In this document: positions 1 through 12,300 of the stretch, one piece after another | Numbering within the stretch: position 1 is the stretch's first letter | Layout: every line of letters starts with the position of its first letter | Assembly: GCF_030764225.1 (NCBI RefSeq) | Contig: NZ_JASAXH010000026.1 | DNA from: Phocoenobacter atlanticus | GTDB lineage: Bacteria > Pseudomonadota > Gammaproteobacteria > Enterobacterales > Pasteurellaceae | DNA: 20,633 nt | Strand: one strand, 5' to 3' | Notes under the pieces: model-generated | The model's database searches: none | The model's input: the letters and a program-made list of their open reading frames with translations, nothing else | Told to the model about the DNA's origin: nothing | Program-made: the position numbers and the translations under genes

Positions 1-24
1 TAAAATCTAAAAAAATTTGCTAGA

Positions 25-62
25 AATAAAAAATCGCCTGCTTAATTTATAAAAAAGCAGGC
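25..62 (-). terminator. Rho-independent terminator of the cdi locus
   Basis: On the minus strand an 8-bp perfect stem, GCCTGCTT / AAGCAGGC (plus-strand arms 36-43 and 55-62), with an 11-base loop, is followed by GATTTTTTATTTC. This is a classic intrinsic terminator. It lies about 90 bases beyond the immunity-gene stop and would end the whole cdiB-C-A-I transcript. The plus-strand side has only a weak T run, so its direction is with the operon. Confidence 0.85.
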
Positions 63-104
63 AGATTTAGACTAAAAATCACTCAATCATAGTTAAAGAA
101 AGAG

Positions 105-148
105 CTGTCCGTAGTGCGGACAGGACACCGTAGTGCGGACAGGACAGC
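105..148. repeat. Tandem 19-bp GC-rich repeat with hairpin potential
   Basis: The unit CCGTAGTGCGGACAGGACA occurs twice, perfectly and back to back (109-127 and 128-146), in otherwise very AT-rich DNA. It contains a stem CTGTCCG/CGGACAG with a 5-base loop (105-111 with 117-123). A second possible outer stem is GCTGTCC (104-110) with GGACAGC (142-148), so alternative folds are possible. It sits between the immunity-gene stop and the main terminator. It may be an mRNA 3'-end structure, an interspersed genomic repeat or a recombination scar. I cannot tell which. Confidence 0.75.
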
Positions 149-154
149 AGTTTT

Positions 155-391
155 TTATTCATAGTCCAGTTGAAAATCATAATTAGTATAATATTTATTG
201 GGAATTTTTATTCCTGCACTTAAGCAATCTTTTAGAGTTATGTCATAAATATAATACACATTAGGATCTCCTGTATTATTAATTTTACTTTTCAAATATT
301 CAAATTGTTCATTTGTAATAATAATTTCCTCTACCACATCATCATGATCAATATGATAAATTGTGATATTTCTTACAATTTTTCTAATCAT
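155..391 (-). CDS. cdiI: Putative CDI immunity protein (78 aa)
   Basis: This is a small acidic protein (13 D/E against 8 K/R) with no signal peptide or membrane segment, so it is cytoplasmic. It starts inside the cdiA stop (ATGA, 388-391) and has a good Shine-Dalgarno AAAGGAG at 401-407. An immunity gene is always expected directly after cdiA, and this position plus translational coupling is the main evidence for its role. It should bind and neutralise the E3-like nuclease in the producing cell. I see no resemblance to the colicin E3 immunity protein Im3 (about 84 aa, acidic), and at 78 residues it is far shorter than the roughly 145-residue CdiI recalled from Enterobacter cloacae. Acidity suits binding a basic RNase. 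Function is inferred from context; the family is not recognised. Confidence 0.8.
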   Translation of the reverse strand: MIRKIVRNITIYHIDHDDVVEEIIITNEQFEYLKSKINNTGDPNVYYIYDITLKDCLSAGIKIPNKYYTNYDFQLDYE

Positions 392-3300
392 GGCTCTACT
401 CTCCTTTTTTTATCAGCAGATTTTAATTGCTTACCTGTTTTATAATCAAACTCTCCTAAATGCTTACCTCGTTTATTATATTTTTCTAATGCACCATGTT
501 GAGAATCCCATTCATAAATATTTCCATCTTGATCTTTCCATCTAGCACGTTTACCTGCTCCTCCTTGCAATAGCGTTTTTCTCCTAGCTTTAACTAAGTT
601 TTCAAAACCAGTGATTTCTTCAGTTTTAGGTTTTGTAAAATATTTCTCATCATTACTTTTTTCTAAAGCTAATGGTAGATCAGGTTTATTTACTAACTGA
701 TCTCCACCTGTATGGTTAGGAACATCTAGAGTATTAAGATCTATATCTCCTGCTGTATTATTTGGTATTTCATAATCATCAGGATATTGAATTCCACCTG
801 TATTATCTACAAAAATTCTTGGATCAATGATTTGTTTTCCACCATATGTAGTTACAACTAGCTCTGGATCAACTGGAGTAAATCCACCACTAGTATTTGG
901 GATCCATACCTGCTGATTTCCTATAAATATTCCTTTTTTATTTAAAATTTGTTCATTTAAATACTGTCTTTGTAAATCTGTTAAATTAGATATTTTCCTA
1001 GGATCTTGTGAAATAGCAACGCTCACTGCCTCTTCGATTTCTGAACTAGATAAAACAATAGCAGAACCAATTCCTAATCCAATAATAGCTTCTTGACACT
1101 TTTGGCTACAAATAACCTTTCTAATAACAGGATAACTTCTTTTAGCCATCGTCGTTGCTAAATTATTATTCTCAACCGCCGTCTTCGCACTCACTCCACC
1201 AGCATTAGCACCTTCTACTGAGCCACCAGTCGCCCCTGCTAATGAGCCTGCTAGTGTGGAAGCCGTAATAAGAATATTTTTCTCTTTTGGTGTGAGTTGA
1301 TTTGCTGGTTTATTAAACACTTTCTCAGCCAGAACCATTGCTGTTCCCTCTCCTGCGACACCTGATAATGCCCCTACCGTTGGGTCTAAACCTGCGACTT
1401 TAAATTCCACCGCTGAAAGCACTGCGTGGGCTAATAAGTTAGCGGTCTTATTACCCTCTGTCGCCTTGTGAATAGTTTCATTTAAATAGGGGGAAGCTGT
1501 TGCAGCGGCAACCTCAGTCGGTGATTTACCTGCAAGTGCGGTGGTTAATAAGGTGGTAACCGTATCAACAGCTCGCTTATTACTTCCACCCACACCCCAA
1601 CTTTCTACTTCCGCTTTAATTTCAGCCACTTCTTGTGGGGTTTTAGCGGTTTTTAGTTTTTCTGCAACTTCTTTTTGTTTTGATTGTGTGTAGGTATTCA
1701 CTGCACTGCTTACATCACCAATGGCACTGTTAATCGTACTTTGCTCTTTCAACATTTCACCCACATCGTTTGGTGTCTCTGTTTGAACATTGGCATTGGT
1801 AAGCTCGGTGTTAATTCCTAACGCTTTTGCAGTGGTTTGTGTTGGGTTGGTATCTTTATTTAAGGTGATTTTGCCCTCTGTTAATGTGGCTCTCGTGACA
1901 GAACTGTCATTATTACCATTTTTCATCGGTAAGCTAGGACTCACACTCGTGATATCTTGTCCATTTTCATTCTCACCTGTTTTTCCTGAAAGACTCGCAC
2001 TCACCGCACTGCTTTCACTCTGATTTTGTACATCTGAGAAAGTGATTTTATTTGTAATAAGCTCGCTATTTTTGGCATTCGTACTCGCAATCGCTCCACC
2101 TTTAAGGTCAACGTTTTCAGCCGTAACGTGATAACCACCATCACCTGCAAATAATCCTGATTGTTCATTCACTTGCTGGTGATTAGATTTCCCTTCTGAA
2201 TGGCTCGCATTACCTGATACTTCCCAAGCGGTACCTAATGAAAGCTGTACTCGTGCTCCCACTCCTGTTTGCTCACTGGATTGTTTAACAACATCTTGTG
2301 GACTTTCTATTGTTAGCTCTCCACCAATATCTGCATCAATACGATTTGCCTTAGCCGTTGCCCCTCTCAGTGTGGTATTTCCTTTACTGGTAAGGCTTAG
2401 CTTATCTGATGTTAATGTGGTATTACGATGAGTATTGCTATCAAGATGGTTTTCTCCCTGACTCCAACCTGCTTCTCCATAAACATATACCCCTGTTTGA
2501 GCACCAACTGAAGCTCCAACCCCCACACTTAAGCCCGCACTACTATTACTGCCATCAGCTTTTTTATGACTTTGCCCTGATTCAAGTAAAATCTCTTTCG
2601 CTGAATCTAACGCTATCAAATTGCCTGCATTAACATTGGTATTTTGTAAGTGAATATTACCCTCTGTACTCGTTAAACTTACATTACCACCTGCATTCAG
2701 TTTATTGCTTTGTGAAAGTGCATATTGACTATCTTGCTGTGATTTCGCTGTTTTAAAACCAACCCCTGTTTCCACTTTTACTAATGCACCACCATTTTTT
2801 ACTGTATCGTATGCTTGATATCCTCGACTTGCTACCGCTAGTCCTTGTAGGCTTTTCACTCTATCATTTGCCTTGCTTTTTCTTGCTTCATCAACAGCAT
2901 TAACCAAGTCAATTAAGGGTGAACTCACCTTTGTAAACTGCCCTATTTTTAAGTCCTTAGAAGATTGATGACTATTACCACTATTCATATCCTCTAAAAT
3001 ATTGATACTTTTAGCTCTAACACTAATATCTTTATCGGCAAGTACGTCTGCTACCTGCTGTCTATAATGACCACCTGCCTGAATATGTACATTCCCTGCT
3101 TCACTCCCTACAAGGCTACGCACTTGCTCTACACTTTGATCACTTGCATTACTTCTACCACTCATATAACCATCAAAGCGTTCTGTATCGGATATCTGAG
3201 CACTACCGATACCCTTACTTTTATGAGACTCACTTTGACTCTTGCTATTTTGTGTTGAGACGATATTAACATCCCCAGCTGCATTGATAATATTATCGCC

Positions 3301-6300
3301 TTCAGAGACAACACTGCTTCCTACGATATCTATATCACCTGTTTGAGTTTGAAGTGTTGATTTTCCTCCAACCGATAATACCGTACCTGTTGCAGAGTCT
3401 AACTGTCCCTGACCGTCACCTTTATCACGATAAATTCCTGCAGGAGATATCCAATTTCGATTATCAACGCTAAAACCACTTTTCTTATTATCTGCTGTCT
3501 GATTTGTACTTGAACGTGCAAAACCTAATGTAATATCTTTGTAGGCTGAAAGTAGTGCATCACTACCTGCGGATAATGAACTTCCTAAACTAGTAATACT
3601 TCCCTCTGTGGCAACAACAGTTAACTTACCTCCTGCATTCACTTCACTGGATAAACCATCTGATACATTGGTATTCTTATACGCTGATGATTTATGATGA
3701 CCAGCAGTAACCACCACAGGAGTAGCGGCTGCCATACCTGCCTTGAGCAATCCTGTACCCTGTTGCATCACTTTACCAACAGTACTATCACTAAAGCTAC
3801 CACTCTTACGATTTTCGTTATAAGCATTCACAAATGCCATTGCTGGTGAATATGTTAACCCCACTGAAAACCCTGAGCTTTTACTGTGTGCTTTCATATT
3901 TAACGTATTTTCTTCCGCTCCAGTGAGTAAATTAACGTTCTTACCTCGTAAGCTAACATCACCTCCAGCCGAAACCTTAGAAGCAATAAGATTTAAATCA
4001 TCACCTGCAATAACAGTATTATTACCATTACGACTATTAATGATACTTCCTGTTAAAGAAGTACTAGCACCTTTTTGATCAAGGCTTGATCTAGACTTCC
4101 CATAACCAATGCTGGCAACACCGCCTGATAAACTAGCCGTAAATCCTGATTTTTTGGTTTGTTTAAAGTCATTATGACGAGAATAATTTTTAGCGGCTTC
4201 AATAGTAACCTTACCACCTGCTTCTACTGAGGTACCATCATCACTAAGAATATTACTCCCTGTAATATTAATATCTGCATCTTTACCACTTTGAACAGCA
4301 ACTGTTTTTCCCGTGATATTTGATGAAATAGCAACATTATTTTGATTATCATATCTTCTTATTGTTTTAGTGGTTGATAACGATAAAAATCCTTTATGTT
4401 TATCATAGGTCGCACCTTTAATTCTTTCTTTATCACGCCCCTCACTAATCTCTACCCCTTTTTCACCACGAATGCCAATATGACCAGCAGTGCTATTAAT
4501 CTCACCTTGACGGATATTTACCTTATCGCCCGCCTTAATAACAACATCAGTATTTGAATTAATGTGACTACCTACTTCTTGTTCAATCGATAATCGGCGA
4601 TGATTTTTATCGGTTAGCTTGCCAAAGCCTTCTTTTCTTGACGTTTTGACCGCATCAATATTTACTGAACCATTTTTAGCAATTAATTGTGTGATACCTT
4701 TATTCTGAGCATTATTCGTGATTTTTGCTCCTTTCAAATTAATATCATTTTCTGTTTGTACAACAATCGCATTCACTACATCAGCTTTATCTGAACCAGT
4801 TAAATGTAAACCTGCTACACGGTCAATCACCGTACCACTACCTAACTCACTGCCATTACCATAGCTTGATGTGGCTGTTTTAATATCAACAGTCTTACCT
4901 TTTACAAACAACTTATCTTCGGCAGTAACAGAACCACCGTTAATAGTCACTTTGTTGGTGGCATCAATATTAACAGAGCCTCCCACAACCTTACCTGTAA
5001 TATCAAAATTATTAGCCCGTAGTTTATTACCATCAAAACCAACAATAGCACCTTGCGTACCAATATCACCACTCTTTAAGTCAATATACTTAGCACTGAT
5101 TAAACTGCCTGCTGTATTCACATCAGTATTGCGACTGCGGAGATATACTTTAGGGACGGTAACGGTTTGTTTTGTACCGTCAGTTAAGGTGATTTCTTGA
5201 TTTTCTAACCACACCAAATCTGTGGTCAAACGTTTCATCTGACTCGGAGAGAGTTTAACCCCTAATTTAACATCATATTGCTCTGCAAACTCAACACCAT
5301 TATTGATTAAGGCCTTATACTGCTCTAAGTCATTGTAATACCCTAACGCAAAACGACGCCCTGTGAGTTTTGTAATTTGATCTTGTATTAAACGTTGCTC
5401 ATAATACATATCACCGATACGTTTGTGCATATCGGGTTTTAAGGCAGGATTATTTTCTAACTTAGCAGGTACATACGGAGCATTAAACTGTGGATTAGCA
5501 CTCACTGATGTAACAACTTGTGGGGCATCACCCTGTAGAGTAACAACAGGATCAATTGAGCTTTCGATACCTTTTAATCGTGCTGTCGCTTTCTCTTGTA
5601 ATGCAACAGTAATATCATCTAAATTAACTTTTCCAGACTTAATAGGTTCAATACTTTCTATAGTTTTAGTATTACCATTAATTTCAGTTTTATTAATCTT
5701 AGTTGCCTGTGATTTATTTACCTCTTTTGCAGATAAAACAATATCATCATCTGAGACTGATGCAGTGTTCACATCATCTACTACCAAAGGTTTATCAGTA
5801 ATAGCAGTTATCTTACCCGCAATAGCTTTATCAGTATCTTTAAGTTTAACTTTATTTACAGGGACTGATTTTGCCTTGCTTGATTCACTACCATAGTCAT
5901 CAATATGCTCCTTTTTGACAGACTGTGTATCATTCTTACTGATTGACACCTTATTTGTTGAACTTACTGAGCCTATATGACCTACAAAATCTGGATCCGT
6001 TTTAATAAGTACATCAGGATCATTAGCATCTACAATAAATAAGTTACTCTTAGGTAAGAGAACATCTATTTTATCTAATGTCTTAAACGAAACCCCTTTA
6101 TTATTAACCGTAATTGCTTTTGCTGTTAAAACCTGATTGGTGGTTACTTCAGTACCCTCAAAGTTAGGTTGGGCAACATTATCCTTGGTGACACTGATCC
6201 CTTCCTTAAAATCATACTCTGTTATCACAGGCTGTGGTCTAAAAGATTTATTATGCTCATTACGTCTAACTCTATGTCTCCACTTCCCAGCCCTTGTTGC

Positions 6301-9300
6301 TCCATACCAATAGCGACCCTCTGTTCCTTCTTTTTCTATTGTTTCATAACCTTTTTTAGGCTCCGCATTTTTTATAATATTATCTGTATTACCAGTTAAG
6401 CGACCACCAACAATAATTTTACTGGTTTCATTCAGCCAGTTATTACCATCAATATGTAGATCGCCTCCTACAATAATTTTCCCTGGATTATTGGCAATAA
6501 CTTTTTCTCTATAAGTAATTTCATTATAGTCCCACCAACGAACATTTTCAGCATGTCCACCTCTCCATTTTAAATCTGTTTTTTGAGGATCATAAAAATC
6601 AAAGTATATATGTTTTTTTCCTTCACTAAAATGTCCATCAATACCTTCTACAAGCCTCTCTGAACTCCCCACTTCACCATACTTAACAATATTCTTAGTC
6701 TTTTTAGAGGCTAAATCTACTGCCTTATCAAAATAATTATTTAAATTTTTAAGTTCCTTAACTGCAATATCAGCATCACCTTTCGCTTCAATTAATCCAC
6801 CTTTATTAACTAAAGTATCTGCTTGACCCTGTACATTTAAGTTATGATCTAAGTCTCCACCAATGAATAAACTTCCTTGAGAAACAATCTGTGCTTGCTT
6901 CGTTTTCTTAACTTTAGCTGGTTTTTTAGCTGTTTTTTTCTCCTTATTCCATTTGTTTGTCAAACTATCTTGGGGATTTTTATCAGCTACTTTTTTATCA
7001 GAAGAGCTGTCGATTATTTTCTCATCACCACCATAATTATTTATATGTTTAACACCTATAGATAACTGCTTACGAGCACCAATAACACCTGCATCATTTT
7101 CTGCTTTGTGATTTGTTAACGTGTCAGCTTCAATCGCAACATTATCACCATAAATACGACCTGTTGATTGATTTATTAATTCATTTTCTACATCAAGATG
7201 TGTAACACCATTACTATTAATTAAACCTTCATTAGTAAGTTTACTTCCCTCAATATGAGTTTTATTATTACTAATAATCGTACCAGCATTATTAATAACA
7301 GAACCTTGAAGGTGTGCTGTCTTTCCACCACTTAAGGTTGCATTATTTGTAATATTTCCTGCACTAGTAATATCAAGATTTCCATCAACAACTTTATCAC
7401 TATTTATATTTAAACTACCTTGTAAATGTAAACCTAAATCTCGACGAGCCTGTACATTCTCATCACCAACTAATGATTTAGCGGTAATGATAGTATCTTG
7501 TCCCTTAATTTTTCCTGTACTAGTATCAATATTGAGTGTTTGTCCACCATTAATAGTTAACCTACCACCTACAACTAATTTACTGCCTTTAACTAATTCT
7601 CCACCAGCAATTAATTCACCGCCATCATTATTATTGATTGAATGAGTTCCTGTTAGAGTTACTGTTTTATGTCCTGCAATACGACCATCTTGGTTATTTA
7701 ACGTGGAAAAATCAACACTGACATCTTTACCATAGATATCACCATCAGAGCGATTAGTGAGCGTACCACCTGTTACATCAACTATCACTTTATCAACAGA
7801 ATGAATCTTACCGCTCGTATTATCTAATTCTTTTGCTGTCACAGATAAATTTTTCTTACTTAATAACTCACCAGAACTATTATCAACATCAGATACTTTA
7901 ACTGTTAATTGCGTCTCTGCTCCTATCGTACCTTGGTTAATTAATTTTTTACCAGTAAAGGATAAATCATCGCCAACTATTTCCCCCTTATCTGTATTTT
8001 GAACTTGCTGAGAAGTTGATAATAACTTATCTGCATTAATAGTACCGCTATTAATTAATGAATTACCCTGCGTTGTAAGAGTACTAACCGCTATTTGTCC
8101 GCTATTATCAAGCTCATTATTTGTAGTTAATGTCGTATTGTGATTACTGACTAAAAATCCAGTATTAGAAAGAGTATCTGATACACTAATTGTACTATTT
8201 GTTGGTATAGATGTGTTTTTATCTATAGTAACCTTGCCCTTACTTGAAGAAGTATTGGCTAGCTTCGCTGCCTTATTTGGCAATGCAATAGGTGAACGAC
8301 CGATAACTTTATCATTGTCAACATTCTTCGCATTGATATCTAGTGTATCACTACCTGTATGAATAATTGCACCTTGGTTATTTAACAATGATAATTTCCA
8401 ATCCATCTGACCTGCATCAATTTCTGCATTAGATGAGTTATGCAATACTGCCCCACCCATAATTTTCTGTAATTGAGCGGAAGCAATAATACCTTTATTA
8501 TCTATACGATTACTGATATCAAATGTTTGGGACTGACTAATAAGTTGCCCTTTATTATCAACTTTTTGACCTGAGAAACCTAATTTACCCTGTGTTTTTA
8601 CAATAGCATCTTTTAAGTTGCTGAAAAGCGTTGCACCAAGTTCCAAGTCTTTTGCAACAAGAATTTTTCCTGTATTTTTTAACTCAACTAAATTTGACCA
8701 ATCAGCAGAATGAGCATTTGTGGTACCTGTATTACTCACCACTGTTTGATTTTGACCATTAATGTCAAATATCTTAGTATTAAGTGTACCTGATTGCTGA
8801 ATATCTTTAGCCTTACTGGTAATATTGTTCGCTGTTAATGTTTTACTATTCTTAAATAACTCACCATCAGCGTTCAAATCATCAACTAATAATGTTCCAC
8901 TATTATTTAATGCCGTGGTGGTTTTAATATCAATGCGACCACCTGCATCTATCGTATCTTTATTGATTAACTTACCTGCAATAATACGTCCTGCTTCAGC
9001 AGTAGGCGTTGTAGTACCTGCTTGATCTTTTGATGAAGAAGCAGAATCTGCCTTTTCATGACCAATATCTTTGTGATTTTCTAAAATTGCAGCAGAAATA
9101 TTTAAATTGCGATTTCCTGTTTGTGTAATATCACCACTATTTTTTAAAATATCACTGGTAATATTTAGTTTTCCAGTTTTTATCACATTTCGGTTATCTA
9201 ACTGGCTTACATTGATATTTTGCTCTTCTGTCGCCCCGAATGTACCTGTATTTATTAATTTATTGGTTTCAATCTTTTGTGTTTTCTGAGCACTTATCAA

Positions 9301-12300
9301 TCCATCATTAACCACTTGCTTAGTTACATCAATATCTGTTTTTTGTGTTTGGATTGCTGCATCTTTGTGATTGACTAATGATTCTGCATTAAGTGTTAAT
9401 TTATCAGCACCATTAATTGCACCTGCATTTTCAATTTGTTGTGCAGTTGTTATACCTAGCTCACCTTTAGCATAAATAGTAGTTAAAGCTGAATTCTCAA
9501 GTGATTGACCTTTGATAGTAAGACCTGATTCTTTACTTTGGATCAGCTTTTTATTCTGAATTATTGCGGTTGTGCCACCATCAATAGAGATTTCTTTATT
9601 CGCATTGATGGTGCCTGTATTGGTTAATTTATCAGTAACATTTATTGTTTGCTTATCCGCCTCAATAAGACCTTCATTCGTTAATGTTTTAACCTTACTG
9701 GTTAATGTAGCTAAAGAAGCAAGAGAGCTTCCACTTCCTTTATTAATCAAAGTATCAGCATTAATTTTATAGCTTTCTTCACCAATAACAGTGCCACTAT
9801 TTATCAATTGTTCTGCTTTAACTTTTTTAAATGTTTTTACTGATATTTCACCACTGTTTGTCAATGTTGTACTGTTAAGAATAGCTGTATCAGCAAATAC
9901 TTTATTCGTATTAGTAAACTTACCCTGTTTAGAGGTTAATTGACTGGCTTTAATTACCCCTTGATTATCAATACCCGTATTTGCTGTAATACGAGCACTA
10001 CCACTCGTCACAATGCTTCCCGAATTATCCAGTAATTTATTAACAATAACCGAACCATCTGCAGTAACACCAGACACATCATCAGAGCCAGTATTACCAC
10101 CCTTATTTTTACTAGACGTATTTTTTGGCACTACAATAGCACCTAACATTCCTTTCTTGCGGTTAATAATATTGCCCGCTTCAATTACTATATTTCCCTT
10201 GCTACTTTGGGAAATTATTCCTTGGTTAACTAAACTATCAGAGTGAATATCTAACTGCTGAGCACTAATATTTTTCTGATTACTTAATGCTTTTTTAATT
10301 GCTAAAGATAACTTATTAGTACTAAATATTTTTCCTGCATTACCGAGTGTATCTGCTTTGATAATAAGGTTATCGCCACTAAACACCTTACCTGCCTCAG
10401 TATTATCAAATTTACCATCAGTCTTAATAGTGAAACTTTCTTGCCCACTAATTGTACCTGCTTTATTATCAATACTATCTTTAAATAATAATTGTATAAA
10501 TTTCTTAGCGGTGAGTAAGCCATTGTTATTGAGTAATGTTGATGCATCAACATTTATTGTTTGAGCATTTAATTTTCCTGATCGATTATCTAATATACCT
10601 GAGTTTAAAGTAAAGGAATCTAATGTCACTTTTCCTTGGTTTTGTAATCCATGTTTAGTCTTTAATGATACTTTTCCATTACCTGTGATATACCCTGCAT
10701 TATCTAATAATCCTGTAACCATAATTTTACTATCAGGTGATACACTTGTATTTGTATCTTTAGATGAAGGATCTAATGTAACATTATTATTTGTTTTTGG
10801 TGCTTGACCTAAAACTGCATCTTTTTTGTTTACTGTTTTACCTGACTCAATATTTAGGCTACCTGTACTTGTTTGCTGAATATTCCCTGTATTCCCAAGG
10901 CTTTCTGCAGTAATGTTTAATGTTTGTGAATTAATTGTTCCACTATTATGTAACCGCTTTGCTATATCAATATTAACAGTGCTACCAGCAGACAATGTTG
11001 CTTTATTACTGAGATTTTTAGCATTAATCTCAAGCGAGTGACCACTTTGAATAACGCCACTATTTTTTATTACAGCCTGTTTATCACTATTAATCGCTAC
11101 TGATTTATCAGCATAAATAGAGCCTTTATTTTCCAGTTCAGTACTTACCTTTATTGCTTGTGTATTCGCAACCACACTGCCTTCATTGTCTATACTATCA
11201 CTATTAATCGTCAGCTTTTCCGCTGTTGATATTTGACTATCACTACCAATATTTTTTAATGTATCAGCATTAATAATGTAATCTTTAGTACCCAAAAGTA
11301 ATCCACTGTTTGTCAAAGCAGTAAAATCTAATTTATGAAACTTGTTTGCAGTCAGTTCAGCAGTGTTTGTCAGAATAGAGCCTTCTAAGGAAGCATTATT
11401 TGTATGAATAATACCTGTATTACTTAATTCACCTTGGAATTGAGTAAGATTCTCCGTTTGAATACGCCCTGCATTATCCAAACCATTTTTTGCTATCAAT
11501 TGAGTCTTACCATAAGCAATAATATCTTTAATATTATTTAATAGATTTGTTACTGTAATAAAACCTTTATCAGAAGAAATTGGTGTTTCTATTTTCCCTG
11601 TAGCCGCTGGAGATGTTGATTGCGATGACAAAGGTTTGTTAGAAATCTTTACACCAAGATTAGCATTAGATGTATTTTTAACATTTCCTGAGGTAATCTC
11701 TAAATCACGATTACTGGTTTGACTTATGCTACCTGAATTTAGCAAACTATCTGTAGTTAGTGCTAATAGTGAACCTGTAATAGTAGCCTTATCACCTAGA
11801 TTACTAAGATTTTCTGTTGAAATTTTTGTAGTTGTATCAGCACTCATCACACCTGAATTTGTGACTTTGTTTTCATTACCTAAAGTTGTATCAATAGATA
11901 ATTGCTTACCACTAACTATTTTCCCATCACTCTCTAACGCATTTGCTATTATTGATAAACCTTTTTCTCCTGATATTACACCCGAATTTGTATTATCAAA
12001 CTTACCGTCAGTATTAATAATAAAGTTTTCTTTACCTAAAATTTCCCCACCTTTATTATTAATGTGGTTGCTAAAAGTAAATGCTTTAAATATATTTGCA
12101 ATGAAATTACCTTGTTGGTTATTTAAATCTGTACCAAGAAGGCTTGCTTGCTCAGTATGGATCTTTCCTAAGTGGTTATCCAGCACACCTGATTTTAGTG
12201 TAAAATTAGTGAGATTAACCTCACCCTGATTAGTCACATCACTTGCTGATGTTAGATTAACTTTTCCATTACCTATTAACTGATTCTTATTACTCAGTTT

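Larger units (their letters stand above)
388..1164 (-). other. CdiA-CT toxin region (after VENN)
   Basis: These are the last 258 residues of CdiA, the part that is normally exchanged between strains. It begins with a hydrophobic candidate entry segment (about 5210-5225) next to a cysteine pair C5206/C5210. An amphipathic stretch rich in Gln/Leu follows, then five 15-residue repeats, then a basic nuclease domain. In other CDI systems the first part of the CT directs passage across the recipient inner membrane and the last part is the toxin. The assignment of the first part here is by position only. Confidence 0.85.

Noticed and set aside
2224..2233. CAAGCGGT as an Actinobacillus-type uptake signal.
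   Set aside because: It misses the first base of the 9-mer core (CCAAGCGGT rather than ACAAGCGGT) and is a single occurrence.
5423..5896. A 157-codon open frame on the plus strand.
   Set aside because: It lies entirely opposite the intact cdiA frame, is rich in Leu/Val/Ser as expected of the reverse of Asn/Lys/Asp/Thr-rich coding DNA, and has no recognisable domain.
10302..10553. An 83-codon frame on the minus strand inside cdiA.
   Set aside because: It is an out-of-frame shadow within the cdiA coding sequence without an own ribosome site or known motif.
11726..12229. A 167-codon open frame on the plus strand with signal-peptide-like hydrophobic stretches.
   Set aside because: It is antisense to the cdiA FHA-1 repeats; its hydrophobicity is a by-product of the opposite-strand codons.
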